Assembly: GCA_937919015.1 (NCBI GenBank)
Contig: CALFPN010000145.1
Coordinates: 1 to 20,116, forward strand
DNA: 20,116 nt
Direction of reading: 5' to 3'
Origin: an uncultured Clostridia bacterium
GTDB taxonomy: Bacteria; Bacillota; Clostridia; Lachnospirales; Anaerotignaceae
A model generated the notes under the pieces. That model was not told the DNA's origin and made no database searches. It saw nothing but the letters and a program-made list of their open reading frames with translations. This document shows, one piece after another, positions 6,745-14,088 of the stretch; position 1 is the stretch's first letter; each line of letters opens with the position of its first letter. The position numbers were made by a program, and so were the translations under genes.

Positions 6745-7767
6745 TTAATAGAGATATTTTTCCGTATAGTTTTTGCCGTCACCGATATATTTCATGATCG
6801 TATCACTGGAATTGCCGCTGGAAGCAAAGGTAGGATCCATCAGCTTCCAGGAAACACCATCAAAGAAGATGATCCCTTCCACCCATCCTGTTTCCTCCGT
6901 ATAGGTAGAAATCCAGGCATGGTATGCAGAGCCGGTATATCCGGTCACCAGCTTTGTAGGAATATTCTGACTGCGAAGCATAGCCGTCATGACTGCCGCA
7001 TAATCGAAGCAGATTCCCTTTTTTTCCGCCAGAACTTTATCTACTACAGGAAGATAGCCGCTCTGTATCGTCTGGGCTTTCTGCTTATCATAGGTCAGAT
7101 TTTTTACTACATAGTGATAAACCGCCTGCACCTTCTGCAAATCATCCGTCTTGCCCACAGTTAATTGCTCTGCCAGTTTCACTGTCTGACAGTCTGGGGT
7201 ATAATCCACATACTGATTCGGACGAAGGAATGGTGCAAACTGATCCGTCAGCTTGACATCCAGCTGTTTGCTGAATAACGTACTGTATTTTGTGCCTTCC
7301 ACATTCTGGAACACACCAATGGTATATTTCCCATCGCCATCAGAAAGGATAAAGGTTTCATATGCACCTTTTTTATTCAGATTATAAGTATATTTCACGC
7401 CGGAAGGACCCTGTACAATAACCTTTTTTCTTGCATCAGAGCCATTATCACATTTAATCATCACATAGCCATGATCTGTATTGGAAGCATCCATGGTTAC
7501 CCCTTTACTTTTGGCATCACCGCCGTAAACGATCACACCGCTGGCTTCAGGAACATGAATAGTTGCTGTATCCACAGGTGAACCTGCCAGAGGTACCATC
7601 TGTTCTGTCAGAACATCTTCCACCACATTGCTTTCCGCATACATATCTTCAGGAAATGCTGCTGTTTTTGTATCTGATCCATTTACTGCATCCTGCCCCC
7701 CGCAGCCGGTCAGCAGAAGCACTGCGATCATACACATTACAAGCCATTTTTTTATGATCTGTTTCAT
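6745..7767 (-). CDS. Transglutaminase-like domain lipoprotein
   Basis: A 340-residue surface lipoprotein. The signal peptide ends in the lipobox LLLTGC with Cys22 as lipid anchor. Residues ~60-175 are beta-rich and unassigned. Residues ~205-315 form a transglutaminase/protease-like core with the triad Cys253 (KKGICFDYA), His283 (YHAWIS) and Asp311 (LMDPTF). Such domains act as peptidases or protein cross-linkers; the reaction here cannot be told from sequence. RBS AGGGAAAGG precedes the ATG. The gene lies upstream of pilC on the same strand with a ~106-base gap holding a hairpin, so co-transcription is possible. A role in modifying surface proteins beside the sortase/pilus cluster is inference. 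Confidence 0.88.
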   Translation of the reverse strand: MKQIIKKWLVMCMIAVLLLTGCGGQDAVNGSDTKTAAFPEDMYAESNVVEDVLTEQMVPLAGSPVDTATIHVPEASGVIVYGGDAKSKGVTMDASNTDHGYVMIKCDNGSDARKKVIVQGPSGVKYTYNLNKKGAYETFILSDGDGKYTIGVFQNVEGTKYSTLFSKQLDVKLTDQFAPFLRPNQYVDYTPDCQTVKLAEQLTVGKTDDLQKVQAVYHYVVKNLTYDKQKAQTIQSGYLPVVDKVLAEKKGICFDYAAVMTAMLRSQNIPTKLVTGYTGSAYHAWISTYTEETGWVEGIIFFDGVSWKLMDPTFASSGNSSDTIMKYIGDGKNYTEKYLY

Positions 7768-7781
7768 TTCCTTTCCCTCCC

Positions 7782-7801
7782 AACGAAAGCAACCTTTCGT
7801 T
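7782..7801 (-). promoter_or_regulatory. Perfect hairpin in the leader of the transglutaminase-like lipoprotein gene
   Basis: AACGAAAG (7782-7789) and CTTTCGTT (7794-7801) form a perfect eight-base stem with a four-base loop. It ends immediately before the GGAGGGAAAGG ribosome binding site on the minus strand, so it could influence translation. On the plus strand it is followed by T-rich sequence like a terminator, but no plus-strand gene precedes it. Confidence 0.4.
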
Positions 7802-7921
7802 TTTCGTTTTTATCATAGTACAATATTTCAACATAAACGGCAATAGATTTCAAAGAAAATAATTAAATTATTTTATATTAAATTAAGTGAAAATCTATTT
7901 ATGTAACCAATTATATAAAAT

Positions 7922-7948
7922 GAATGCCCGCAATTTTCGCGGGCATTC
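7922..7948 (-). terminator. Intrinsic terminator of coaBC
   Basis: GAATGCCCGC (7922-7931) pairs perfectly with GCGGGCATTC (7939-7948) around a seven-base loop, 20 bases after the coaBC stop. On the minus strand the stem is followed by ATTTTATAT. The region 7843-7921 beyond it is very AT-rich and holds no gene. Confidence 0.8.
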
Positions 7949-7968
7949 TTCTTTCTATTTATACTTTA

Positions 7969-9162
7969 TTAACCTTTCAGTTTCAGGATCTGATCCAGAA
8001 TCTTATGAGCCACTTCTTCTTTTGTCAACAGTTCCAGTTCAATTTCCTCTTCTTTGGAAATCATGGTAACTACGTTCGTATCTGTGCCAAAGCCGCTGCC
8101 TGCAATCTTCAGGTTATTTGCAACGACCATATCGATATTTTTCTTCGTCAGTTTCACACGGGAATTTTCCAGCATATTCTGGGTTTCCATGGAAAAACCA
8201 CAGTAGAACTGACCTTCTCTGCGGTGTTCCCCCATATATTTCAGGATATCCTGTGTTCTTGTCAGAGGGATAGACATATCATCGTCTTTTTTCTTTGTTT
8301 TTTCTTCGTTGTATGTGCTGGGTGTATAATCTGCCACAGCCGCAGCTTTGATGATGATATCATTGTCCAGAAAACGTTCTTTCATGGCTTCAAACATATC
8401 CCCTGCGCTTCTTACCTGCACATAATCGATAAACATAGGTTTTGCCAGAGAGGTCACACCGCTGACCAGTGTTACTTTCGCACCGCGCAGCATCGCTGCT
8501 TTTGCCAGTTCGTACCCCATTTTGCCTGTGGAGTGGTTTGTGATATAACGCACAGGATCAACGCTTTCCTGGGTAGGGCCTGCTGTTACGATCACTTTCA
8601 TCCCTGCCAGATCTTTTTCATAAGCAATTTCTCTCAAAATATAGTTTACCAGAACATCTTCAGAAGGCATTTTGCCATCGCCTTCATCTCTGCAAGCCAG
8701 CATCCCTCTTTCAGGAGCAATAATTTCATATCCGTAACCGGACAGTTTTTTCAGATTATCCTGCAGAATAGGGTTATGATACATATTTGTATTCATTGCA
8801 GGCGCAACGATAATTTTGCAGGTACATGCCATTACAGTCGTTGTCAGCATATCATCTGCAATACCATTTGCCAGTTTGCCAATCACATTTGCAGATGCAG
8901 GTGCAACCAGAACTACATCAGCCTTTTTCGCAATGGAAACATGAGCCACATGGAACTGGAAATTGCGGTCGAAGGTATCTACCATACATTTATTGCCCGT
9001 CAATGTTTCAAAGGTAACAGGAGTGATAAACTGGCATGCATTCTGTGTCATGATCACATGTACGTCTGCATGCATTTTGATCAGCATACTTGCTACATTT
9101 GCCATTTTATAAGCAGCAATGCTGCCTGTTACACCCAAAACAACGGTTTTGCCTTTTAACAT
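7969..9162 (-). CDS. coaBC: Bifunctional phosphopantothenoylcysteine synthetase/decarboxylase
   Basis: A cytoplasmic enzyme making 4'-phosphopantetheine for coenzyme A. It joins cysteine to 4'-phosphopantothenate (CoaB) and decarboxylates the product with FMN (CoaC). The N-terminal CoaC half shows GVTGSIAAYK (10-19), catalytic His74 in HVAHVSIA, PASANVIGKLANGIADD (88-104), PAMNTNMY (121-128) and the lid Cys157 in GMLACRDEGDGKM. The CoaB half from ~188 shows VIVTAGPTQE, DPVRYITNHSTGKMGYELA and IIKAAAVADYTP. Length (397) is normal. The Cys loop reads ACRDEGDG where most members have ACGxxGxG, a small oddity. RBS AGGGAG and a promoter at 9225-9252 support the start. The gene is monocistronic. 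Confidence 0.96.
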   Translation of the reverse strand: MLKGKTVVLGVTGSIAAYKMANVASMLIKMHADVHVIMTQNACQFITPVTFETLTGNKCMVDTFDRNFQFHVAHVSIAKKADVVLVAPASANVIGKLANGIADDMLTTTVMACTCKIIVAPAMNTNMYHNPILQDNLKKLSGYGYEIIAPERGMLACRDEGDGKMPSEDVLVNYILREIAYEKDLAGMKVIVTAGPTQESVDPVRYITNHSTGKMGYELAKAAMLRGAKVTLVSGVTSLAKPMFIDYVQVRSAGDMFEAMKERFLDNDIIIKAAAVADYTPSTYNEEKTKKKDDDMSIPLTRTQDILKYMGEHRREGQFYCGFSMETQNMLENSRVKLTKKNIDMVVANNLKIAGSGFGTDTNVVTMISKEEEIELELLTKEEVAHKILDQILKLKG

Positions 9163-9224
9163 TTTTGATCTCCCTTTTCTTATCGTACTTCATTTTTATT
9201 GCCTTACGGCTTACCATTGACAGT

Positions 9225-9252
9225 ATTTTAACATACAATCTCTGTTTCGCAA
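9225..9252 (-). promoter_or_regulatory. Promoter of coaBC
   Basis: On the minus strand TTGCGA (9247-9252), a 16-base spacer and TAAAAT (9225-9230), about 60 bases before the coaBC ATG. Confidence 0.5.
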
Positions 9253-9277
9253 AGGTTTTTCGGGAAAAAATGTGATT

Positions 9278-10084
9278 TTAGTCTCCAAAATCCAGATAGG
9301 TAGCCCCTTCCAGCGGCACAAGAATCTGCAGTCCGGTTCGGTCATTGATATCTCCGACAATATAGATGGTATATGCCTTGCCGTTTTCGACGGTAACATC
9401 GGGACTTTCTACCAGATTTGCGCCACTGAGACTATCCCGCATTTTCAGATTATGGCTGCCTGCTGTTGTCTGCAGATAGCGGCTCACATCCTGATAATTC
9501 AATTCGGCCAAAACCAGTGCATCATCCCAATAAGCATCCATGGTCGGTGCATTGGGGGATAACTGCACAAAACGAACGTAAGCACGGTTTCTATTTAGGA
9601 ACCGGCGACTATCATTGATGGCCTGTGTAGAAATATCTCCTGCCAGACCGATCACTGCCATGGTAATAATATCATTGGCCTGCACACGAAGCATTGTCAC
9701 ACTCAGAGGGTTTCTTCTGGTGCCTGCGGCATAAACAGCAATCCGATACTGACCGGGAAATACTTTCATATATTCCGTGAAATTCCGATACAGCAGACCG
9801 TCCGCCACTTTTCTGCCATTCACATAAATATCTACACTGGGTTCCCCGGGACTGGCATTCAGAAAACGAATATAACCAAAAAGCGTAATGCCGGGAATAA
9901 TGGGAATAACAGTAATACTTGTATTGTTGGGCAAAGTGATAGAAGGATACCGCCCGCGGGCATTGTCATTGGCCATCTCCTCTGTCAGTACTTCTTCCGA
10001 AAATGTACCATTGATCTCCGCCTCAGTCAGGGGCAAAGGCATGAGCATATCATCACTTGTTTCGTACCAGTTACGGTTGGGCAT
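9278..10084 (-). CDS. Protein with two DUF4397 domains
   Basis: A 268-residue protein of unknown function. Two DUF4397 repeats are visible. The first (~70-160) has IRFLNASPGEPSVDIYVNG, then FPGQYRIAVYAAGTRRNPLS. The second (~168-265) has VRFVQLSPNAPTMDAYWDD, then TAGSHNLKMRDSLSGA and NGKAYTIYIVG. Both follow the family pattern of R-F-x-x-A/L-S-P-x-x-P and a later beta strand with an A-G-x-x pair. Most DUF4397 proteins are secreted, but here no signal peptide is seen in the ~65-residue N-terminal segment. The ATG at 10084 has AGGATGG upstream. It is a single gene after the ferritin terminator; no function is claimed. Confidence 0.85.
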   Translation of the reverse strand: MPNRNWYETSDDMLMPLPLTEAEINGTFSEEVLTEEMANDNARGRYPSITLPNNTSITVIPIIPGITLFGYIRFLNASPGEPSVDIYVNGRKVADGLLYRNFTEYMKVFPGQYRIAVYAAGTRRNPLSVTMLRVQANDIITMAVIGLAGDISTQAINDSRRFLNRNRAYVRFVQLSPNAPTMDAYWDDALVLAELNYQDVSRYLQTTAGSHNLKMRDSLSGANLVESPDVTVENGKAYTIYIVGDINDRTGLQILVPLEGATYLDFGD

Positions 10085-10153
10085 AGGAAATCCATCCTCT
10101 CGTTCTTTTCTTTTTCAGAATATGGAGGGACAAATTTTCTGGTTCCAGAAAAA

Positions 10154-10181
10154 AAAGCGCACAACTTTCGTTGTGCGCTTT
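10154..10181 (-). terminator. Intrinsic terminator of the corC-ftnA transcript
   Basis: AAAGCGCACAAC (10154-10165) pairs perfectly with GTTGTGCGCTTT (10170-10181) around a four-base loop, eight bases after the ferritin stop. The minus strand continues in a T-run. Confidence 0.88.
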
Positions 10182-10189
10182 CAATCAAA

Positions 10190-10705
10190 TCAATCCAGAA
10201 CCAGAGAAGGTGCTGTATATACTCTTGCTGCCAGTTCCTGATCCAGCAGATACAGAGATCTGGGATCGCTGCCAAACAGTTCCATCTTTGTAATCAGATC
10301 GTTGGCATTCTTTTCTTCTTCGCCCTGTTCTTTTACAAACCAATCCAGGAACTGCATGGTTCTGAAGTCATTCACTTCTTTTGCTGCAGCATAGATGGTA
10401 TGGATCAGGTCTGTTACATACTGTTCATGTTTCAGACCTTCCTGCAGAGGATCCATCAGTTCTTTCAGTTCCACATCGGGAGCTGCGATGGCACCCAGTG
10501 TCACTTTTTCGCTGTTGTTATGCAGGTAATCATAGAACAGCAGGGCATGATCTCTTTCTTCCTGCGCCTGAATACGATACCAGTTTGCAAAACCGTCCAA
10601 ACCTTTATCATCATAGAAATTAGAAAAATCCAGATACAGATATGCAGAATAAAACTCCTTATTGATCTGGTCATTCAGCAGTGCTACTACTTTTTCATTT
10701 AACAT
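10190..10705 (-). CDS. ftnA: Non-haem bacterial ferritin
   Basis: An iron-storage protein of 171 residues that would form a 24-subunit shell and oxidise Fe(II). The ferroxidase ligands fall at the E. coli FtnA positions: Glu17 (NKEFYSAYLY), Glu50 and His53 (AQEERDHA), Glu94 (LKHEQY), Gln127 and Glu130 (KEQGEEEKNA). Four helices plus the short C-terminal helix fit the normal length. The ATG at 10703-10705 has AAGGAGG ideally placed; an upstream in-frame extension of 16 residues would read through the RBS. The gene follows the CBS-domain protein by 19 bases and is probably co-transcribed with it. It has its own strong terminator. Confidence 0.96.
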   Translation of the reverse strand: MLNEKVVALLNDQINKEFYSAYLYLDFSNFYDDKGLDGFANWYRIQAQEERDHALLFYDYLHNNSEKVTLGAIAAPDVELKELMDPLQEGLKHEQYVTDLIHTIYAAAKEVNDFRTMQFLDWFVKEQGEEEKNANDLITKMELFGSDPRSLYLLDQELAARVYTAPSLVLD

Positions 10706-10724
10706 CTCTTTTTCCTCCTTTTGA

Positions 10725-11651
10725 TTAATCCTCATTTTTATCTTCTTCAGCATCTTCTTCCGTCTGTTCTTCCTCAGGAAGTTTGGATGCCAACACCTTC
10801 AAAATTCGTTTTTCTTCAAATGCTTCCACCTGAAACAGCCAGCCATGCAGGGCCATTTCGATCACTTCATCATCTTCGGGGATACGCCCCAACTGACCGA
10901 TCAGATAACCGCCCAGCGTGTCATAATCTTCATCCTCTTCAAAGGTAACTTCCAGCTGTTCTTCCACATCCTGCAAATCTGTAGAGCCGTTGATACGATA
11001 GATATTTTCTTCGATCAGCGTGATATCCTCCTCTTCCTCTTCATCATATTCGTCAAAAATATTGCCGAAGATTTCTTCCATGATATCTTCCATGGTAACG
11101 ATCCCAGCTGTGCCGCCATATTCATCGATAACGATGGCCATATGCACCTTTTCCAGCTGCATTTCTTCCAGCAGTTCATCTACTTTTTTAGAGAAAGGAA
11201 CGAAATAGGGTTCCATCAGAAGATCTTCCAGATGAAAATTCCCTTCTTCCACACGGGTCACATCCGCAAGGATATATTTCACCATATCCTTTACATGGTA
11301 TACGCCGACGATATTATCAATATTATCATCATATACAACGATACGGGAATATTTTTCCGCAGCCGTCACATTTTTGATATCTTCCAGCGTCGCATCTAAG
11401 GGCACTGCAACGATATCGGTTCTGTGGGTCGCAATGCTGCCTGCGGAAAGATTGCCCAGTTCGAAAATGTTATTGATCATTTCCTTTTCGTTTTCGTCGA
11501 TTGAACCATTATCGCCACCGGCATCCACCATCTGACGGATTTCTTCTTCCGTCACCGTATTTTCTTTGCCCTGTACCAGCTTGCCGCCCATCTTCGTCAG
11601 CAACACTAGGTTCAAAATCACGGAAAGCACAAGGCCTATATAAGCTTCCAA
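10725..11651 (-). CDS. CorC/TlyC-like protein with CBS pair and transporter-associated domain
   Basis: About 308 residues. After one N-terminal membrane segment (AYIGLVLSVILNLVLL) come a TEEEIRQMVDAGG linker with an acidic IDENEKEMINNIFELG helix, a CBS pair (~68-190, including VAVPLDATLEDI, SRIVVYDDNIDNIVGVYHVK and MAIVIDEYGGTAGIVTMEDI), and a CorC_HlyC domain (~205-290, YRINGSTDLQDVEEQLEV and DYDTLGGYLIGQLGRIP). The usual four-helix DUF21 domain is reduced to one helix, as in TlyC/CorC-type members. CorC-family proteins are linked to magnesium/cobalt efflux; the substrate here is unknown. The start is taken as TTG 11649-11651, which has GGAGG eight bases upstream; ATG 11667 is the alternative. 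Longer starts lie inside the promoter. The tail is very acidic. Confidence 0.88.
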   Translation of the reverse strand: MEAYIGLVLSVILNLVLLTKMGGKLVQGKENTVTEEEIRQMVDAGGDNGSIDENEKEMINNIFELGNLSAGSIATHRTDIVAVPLDATLEDIKNVTAAEKYSRIVVYDDNIDNIVGVYHVKDMVKYILADVTRVEEGNFHLEDLLMEPYFVPFSKKVDELLEEMQLEKVHMAIVIDEYGGTAGIVTMEDIMEEIFGNIFDEYDEEEEEDITLIEENIYRINGSTDLQDVEEQLEVTFEEDEDYDTLGGYLIGQLGRIPEDDEVIEMALHGWLFQVEAFEEKRILKVLASKLPEEEQTEEDAEEDKNED

Positions 11652-11700
11652 AAAATATCCCTCCAAAATCATACGAAAAATATAAAGTTTCTTTTCACAT

Positions 11701-11729
11701 AGTATATTGGGAAACAGCTCTTCTGTCAA
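11701..11729 (-). promoter_or_regulatory. Near-consensus promoter of the CBS-protein/ferritin transcript
   Basis: Minus-strand TTGACA (11724-11729), a 17-base spacer and TATACT (11701-11706). It lies about 50 bases before the start codon and rules out starts further upstream in the same frame. Confidence 0.8.
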
Positions 11730-11768
11730 GTTTCGCGGCATTCTTACAGTATTTGTAAGATATGGAAA

Positions 11769-11793
11769 GCCTCTGAACAAAATGATCAGAGGC
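11769..11793. terminator. Intrinsic terminator after the small Cys-rich membrane protein gene
   Basis: GCCTCTGA (11769-11776) pairs with TCAGAGGC (11786-11793). It starts eight bases past the stop of the minus-strand gene at 11801. The plus strand has the clearer T-run, so termination on the minus strand may be weaker. Confidence 0.6.
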
Positions 11794-11800
11794 CTGTTTT

Positions 11801-11995
11801 TTACTTATCGATCGTCTTTTTTTCAGAATGACAGTCTTTGCTGTGAGCACAGCTTGCACAGCCACTGCCGCATTTTCCTTCATGCTCCATTTTCATAATT
11901 TTTGCCTGTTTCTGCATTTTGCGAATATTAAAAAACACAAGGAAAAAAATCAGTATCGCGGGAATGATCGCTGTAAAAATCGTTTCCATATTCAT
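11801..11995 (-). CDS. Small Cys-rich single-pass membrane protein, FeoB-associated type
   Basis: A 64-residue protein with one membrane segment (TIFTAIIPAILIFFLVFF, ~5-22), a basic amphipathic stretch (RKMQKQAKIMK) and a cytoplasmic-side Cys cluster Cys42-x3-Cys46-x2-Cys49-x5-Cys55, flanked by His. This agrees with the FeoB-associated Cys-rich membrane protein family, which is thought to aid ferrous iron uptake, but no feoA or feoB is in the window. TAAGGAGG precedes the ATG. The gene starts 12 bases after the radical SAM gene stop, so the two share a transcript. A metal-binding role is inferred. Confidence 0.75.
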   Translation of the reverse strand: MNMETIFTAIIPAILIFFLVFFNIRKMQKQAKIMKMEHEGKCGSGCASCAHSKDCHSEKKTIDK

Positions 11996-12007
11996 TTAAC
12001 CGCCTCC

Positions 12008-13162
12008 TTAAATATAGTTGTCCATGTATTCATGGAGCTTCTTTTCCCATTCTTTTTCATCCACCAGATTCTTTGCCAGATCCTCAATAATCAGCTGGTC
12101 GCTTTCACGCATGCGCCACAGTTGTTTCCAGTCCAGAGGGAAGCCCATGCGGCGCGCCATCTGATATTTACGCTGTTCCAGCTTGGGCAATGCCAGGAAA
12201 GAGTCGATATATTCCAACATCCAAGGCAGGTCTGTATCCATCTGGCCATTTACTTCCTGCAGCAGGTTGATGATATGGTCACTGGTAATTCTGCCGTTTG
12301 CTTTGGAAGGGTCGATGTTCGCCAACAGCTTTCTGATCTCCAGCAGTTTATTCATATCTGTATCTTCTGTCCAGTTGCCGGAATCCCGTACTTCTTCCAT
12401 CAGAGAACCCGTTCTCAGTACGAAGGTACGCAGTCGAACAAAGTTCGGATTAACTGCATTGATGACTTTTGCCGTTTCAATGGCATTGTCATCAGACAAC
12501 TCCTTACCGCCGACACCGGGCATAAAATAAATAGACAATTCAATGCCTGCTTCTCTTACCTTTCTGCCGCCGATGATCTGTTCCTCCTGGGTGCAGCCCT
12601 TTTCGATCAAGGCAAGGACTTTATCGGAACCGGATTCATAGCCGGAATGGATACGATCCAGCCCCGCTTCCTTCAGCATTTTATAATCTTCCGGGCTGAT
12701 CTTTGCCAATGTATTGGCTCTGCCATAGGATGTGATCCGTTTGATTTCGGGCAGTTTCACACGAACATAACGAATGATCTCCGCCAGCCAGTCTGGACGC
12801 AGGCACATGGTATTGGCATCCTGCAGGAAAATGGAGTTGCAATCCCCTTCTGTCATCCAGCGGAATACCATGTGGTAGCACCAACGCTGGTCGTCTGTTG
12901 TCAGGGTCTGGTAATCTTTGTTGATGGCTTCGATATCCCATTCATCTTCGGTTTTATACTGCAGGATACGATCTCTCAGTTCCGCCATGGTATCAATATC
13001 TTTTTTGACATCTTCCACAGGGCGTGTATGAAAATCATATTTTTTATATAACATACAAAATTTGCATTTATTCCAAGGGCAGTTGATCGTTACGCGCAGC
13101 AGCAGACTGTTTGCTTCACTGGGCGGACGAATGGGCCCGATCTGAAAAACCATTTCTTCCAT
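12008..13162 (-). CDS. Radical SAM enzyme of unknown reaction
   Basis: About 384 residues, cytoplasmic. The [4Fe-4S]/SAM-binding motif is Cys28-x4-Cys33-x2-Cys36 in INCPWNKCKFCMLY, a spacing seen in COG1032-like enzymes with a GCPHNKCTFC-type motif. Further radical SAM barrel features are FLQDANTMCLRPDWL, ITSYGRANTLAKISPEDYKM, AGLDRIHSGYESGSDKVLAL and IELSIYFMPGVGGKELS. No B12-binding domain or SPASM Cys cluster is seen. The ATG at 13160-13162 is chosen because GAAGGAG lies upstream; the longer frame up to 13210 would overlap the promoter. It is co-transcribed with the small Cys-rich membrane protein. The substrate is unknown. Confidence 0.9.
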   Translation of the reverse strand: MEEMVFQIGPIRPPSEANSLLLRVTINCPWNKCKFCMLYKKYDFHTRPVEDVKKDIDTMAELRDRILQYKTEDEWDIEAINKDYQTLTTDDQRWCYHMVFRWMTEGDCNSIFLQDANTMCLRPDWLAEIIRYVRVKLPEIKRITSYGRANTLAKISPEDYKMLKEAGLDRIHSGYESGSDKVLALIEKGCTQEEQIIGGRKVREAGIELSIYFMPGVGGKELSDDNAIETAKVINAVNPNFVRLRTFVLRTGSLMEEVRDSGNWTEDTDMNKLLEIRKLLANIDPSKANGRITSDHIINLLQEVNGQMDTDLPWMLEYIDSFLALPKLEQRKYQMARRMGFPLDWKQLWRMRESDQLIIEDLAKNLVDEKEWEKKLHEYMDNYI

Positions 13163-13208
13163 TTTTGTTTCTCCTTCAATATCATCAAAAACGACTCTTA
13201 ACCTCATC

Positions 13209-13236
13209 ATTGTAGCAGATTAGAAGGAAAAATCAA
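13209..13236 (-). promoter_or_regulatory. Promoter of the radical SAM gene
   Basis: Minus-strand TTGATT (13231-13236), a 16-base spacer and TACAAT (13209-13214). It fixes the translation start at 13162 and excludes the longer reading frame. Confidence 0.65.
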
Positions 13237-13308
13237 GGGCTGTAGGTTTCCTTATTTTTATACTTTTTATCGATCATATTTGGACATACTAAGATGGAGG
13301 TGATAAAT

Positions 13309-13485
13309 ATGAGTGAACAATATGAAAACGACCTGAATCCCCATATCTCAAAAGATACAGTCGACAAAAAAGACTATTATCAGATTCGGCAAAATTCCCA
13401 CTACGATCTTCATGGAAAGGCTGCACCTGATAACAATTTGTTCTGGGAAAAACGTAGCAATCCTCTCAGCAGCAAAGGGAATTGA
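13309..13485 (+). CDS. Small 58-residue protein of unknown function upstream of tspO
   Basis: The protein is polar and rich in Asp, Asn, Lys, Tyr and Ser, with no Cys, membrane span or signal peptide. Notable stretches are KDTVDKKDYYQIRQNSHYDL and NNLFWEKRSNPLS. No family is recognised. GGAGG (13296-13300) precedes the ATG by eight bases. It ends 39 bases before tspO and there is no terminator between, so it is likely co-transcribed with tspO. The initiation region GAGGTGATAAATATGA is identical to that of tspO over 16 bases. Confidence 0.65.
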   Translation: MSEQYENDLNPHISKDTVDKKDYYQIRQNSHYDLHGKAAPDNNLFWEKRSNPLSSKGN

Positions 13486-13524
13486 CACCGTTTTGACTGC
13501 ATATGTTAAGGAGAGGTGATAAAT

Positions 13525-13995
13525 ATGACATTAAAAAAATATAAACCCTATCTGTTATCCATTGCCATCCCATTGGCCATCGGCGGTGTATCCGCTTTCA
13601 TAACCATGAAGGGTATGCCCTATTATGATATGCAGAGAAAACCTTTTTTCACACCTCCAAATGCAGTATTCCCGATCGTCTGGACGATTCTGTATATTCT
13701 GATGGGAATCAGCGCAGCACGGGTGTGGCAATCCAATGATCCAAAAAAGAAACAAGCCCTGAGAACCTATGGCCTGCAGCTGGCAGTCAATTTTTTCTGG
13801 AGTGTCATCTTCTTTGGCCTGCATCGGTATTTTCTGGCATTTCTGTGGCTGCTGCTTCTGATCTATTTGGTGGCAAAGATGATACGAGAATTTGCACAGA
13901 TCGATTTAAAAGCAGCAAAGCTGCAGATCCCCTATCTGATCTGGTGCTGCTTCGCCGCTGTTCTGAATTTTGGTGTTTGGTGGCTGAATCGGTAG
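13525..13995 (+). CDS. tspO: TspO/MBR family membrane protein
   Basis: A 156-residue tryptophan-sensory/benzodiazepine-receptor family protein with five membrane helices. Family signatures are KPFFTPPNAVFPIVWTILYI (the P-P-x-x-x-F-x-x-x-W-T-x-L-Y motif), LQLAVNFFWSVIFFGLH and PYLIWCCFAAVLNFGVWWLN. Bacterial members bind porphyrins and related tetrapyrroles and may act in stress responses; the role in an anaerobe is unclear. AGGAGAGG precedes the ATG. It follows the 58-residue gene on the same strand and ends in a strong hairpin terminator. Confidence 0.93.
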   Translation: MTLKKYKPYLLSIAIPLAIGGVSAFITMKGMPYYDMQRKPFFTPPNAVFPIVWTILYILMGISAARVWQSNDPKKKQALRTYGLQLAVNFFWSVIFFGLHRYFLAFLWLLLLIYLVAKMIREFAQIDLKAAKLQIPYLIWCCFAAVLNFGVWWLNR

Positions 13996-13997
13996 CA

Positions 13998-14028
13998 AAA
14001 AGAGCATTTCGGTATGAAATGCTCTTTT
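13998..14028 (+). terminator. Intrinsic terminator of tspO
   Basis: AAAAGAGCATTTC (13998-14010) pairs perfectly with GAAATGCTCTTTT (14016-14028), starting two bases after the tspO stop. Confidence 0.88.
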
Positions 14029-14088
14029 CTCATTCTGATTTGAAACGGATTGCAATATACTGATAGCAAATCCTTTGGAGGTATTTTT

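Noticed and set aside
7924..9159. Long plus-strand frame opposite coaBC
   Set aside because: It is the antisense shadow of coaBC, rich in Cys, His and Phe, with no RBS.
11652..11780. N-terminal extension of the CBS-domain protein
   Set aside because: The segment contains a near-perfect TTGACA-17-TATACT promoter, so it is upstream of the transcript; the start at 11651 has its own GGAGG.
11801..13162. Radical SAM plus Cys-rich peptide as a RiPP (sactipeptide-like) cluster
   Set aside because: The small protein has a membrane helix and FeoB-associated layout, the enzyme lacks a SPASM/RRE region, and no protease or transporter is nearby.
13163..13210. 16-residue extension of the radical SAM protein
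   Set aside because: It overlaps the -10 element and lacks an RBS; the ATG at 13162 has GAAGGAG.
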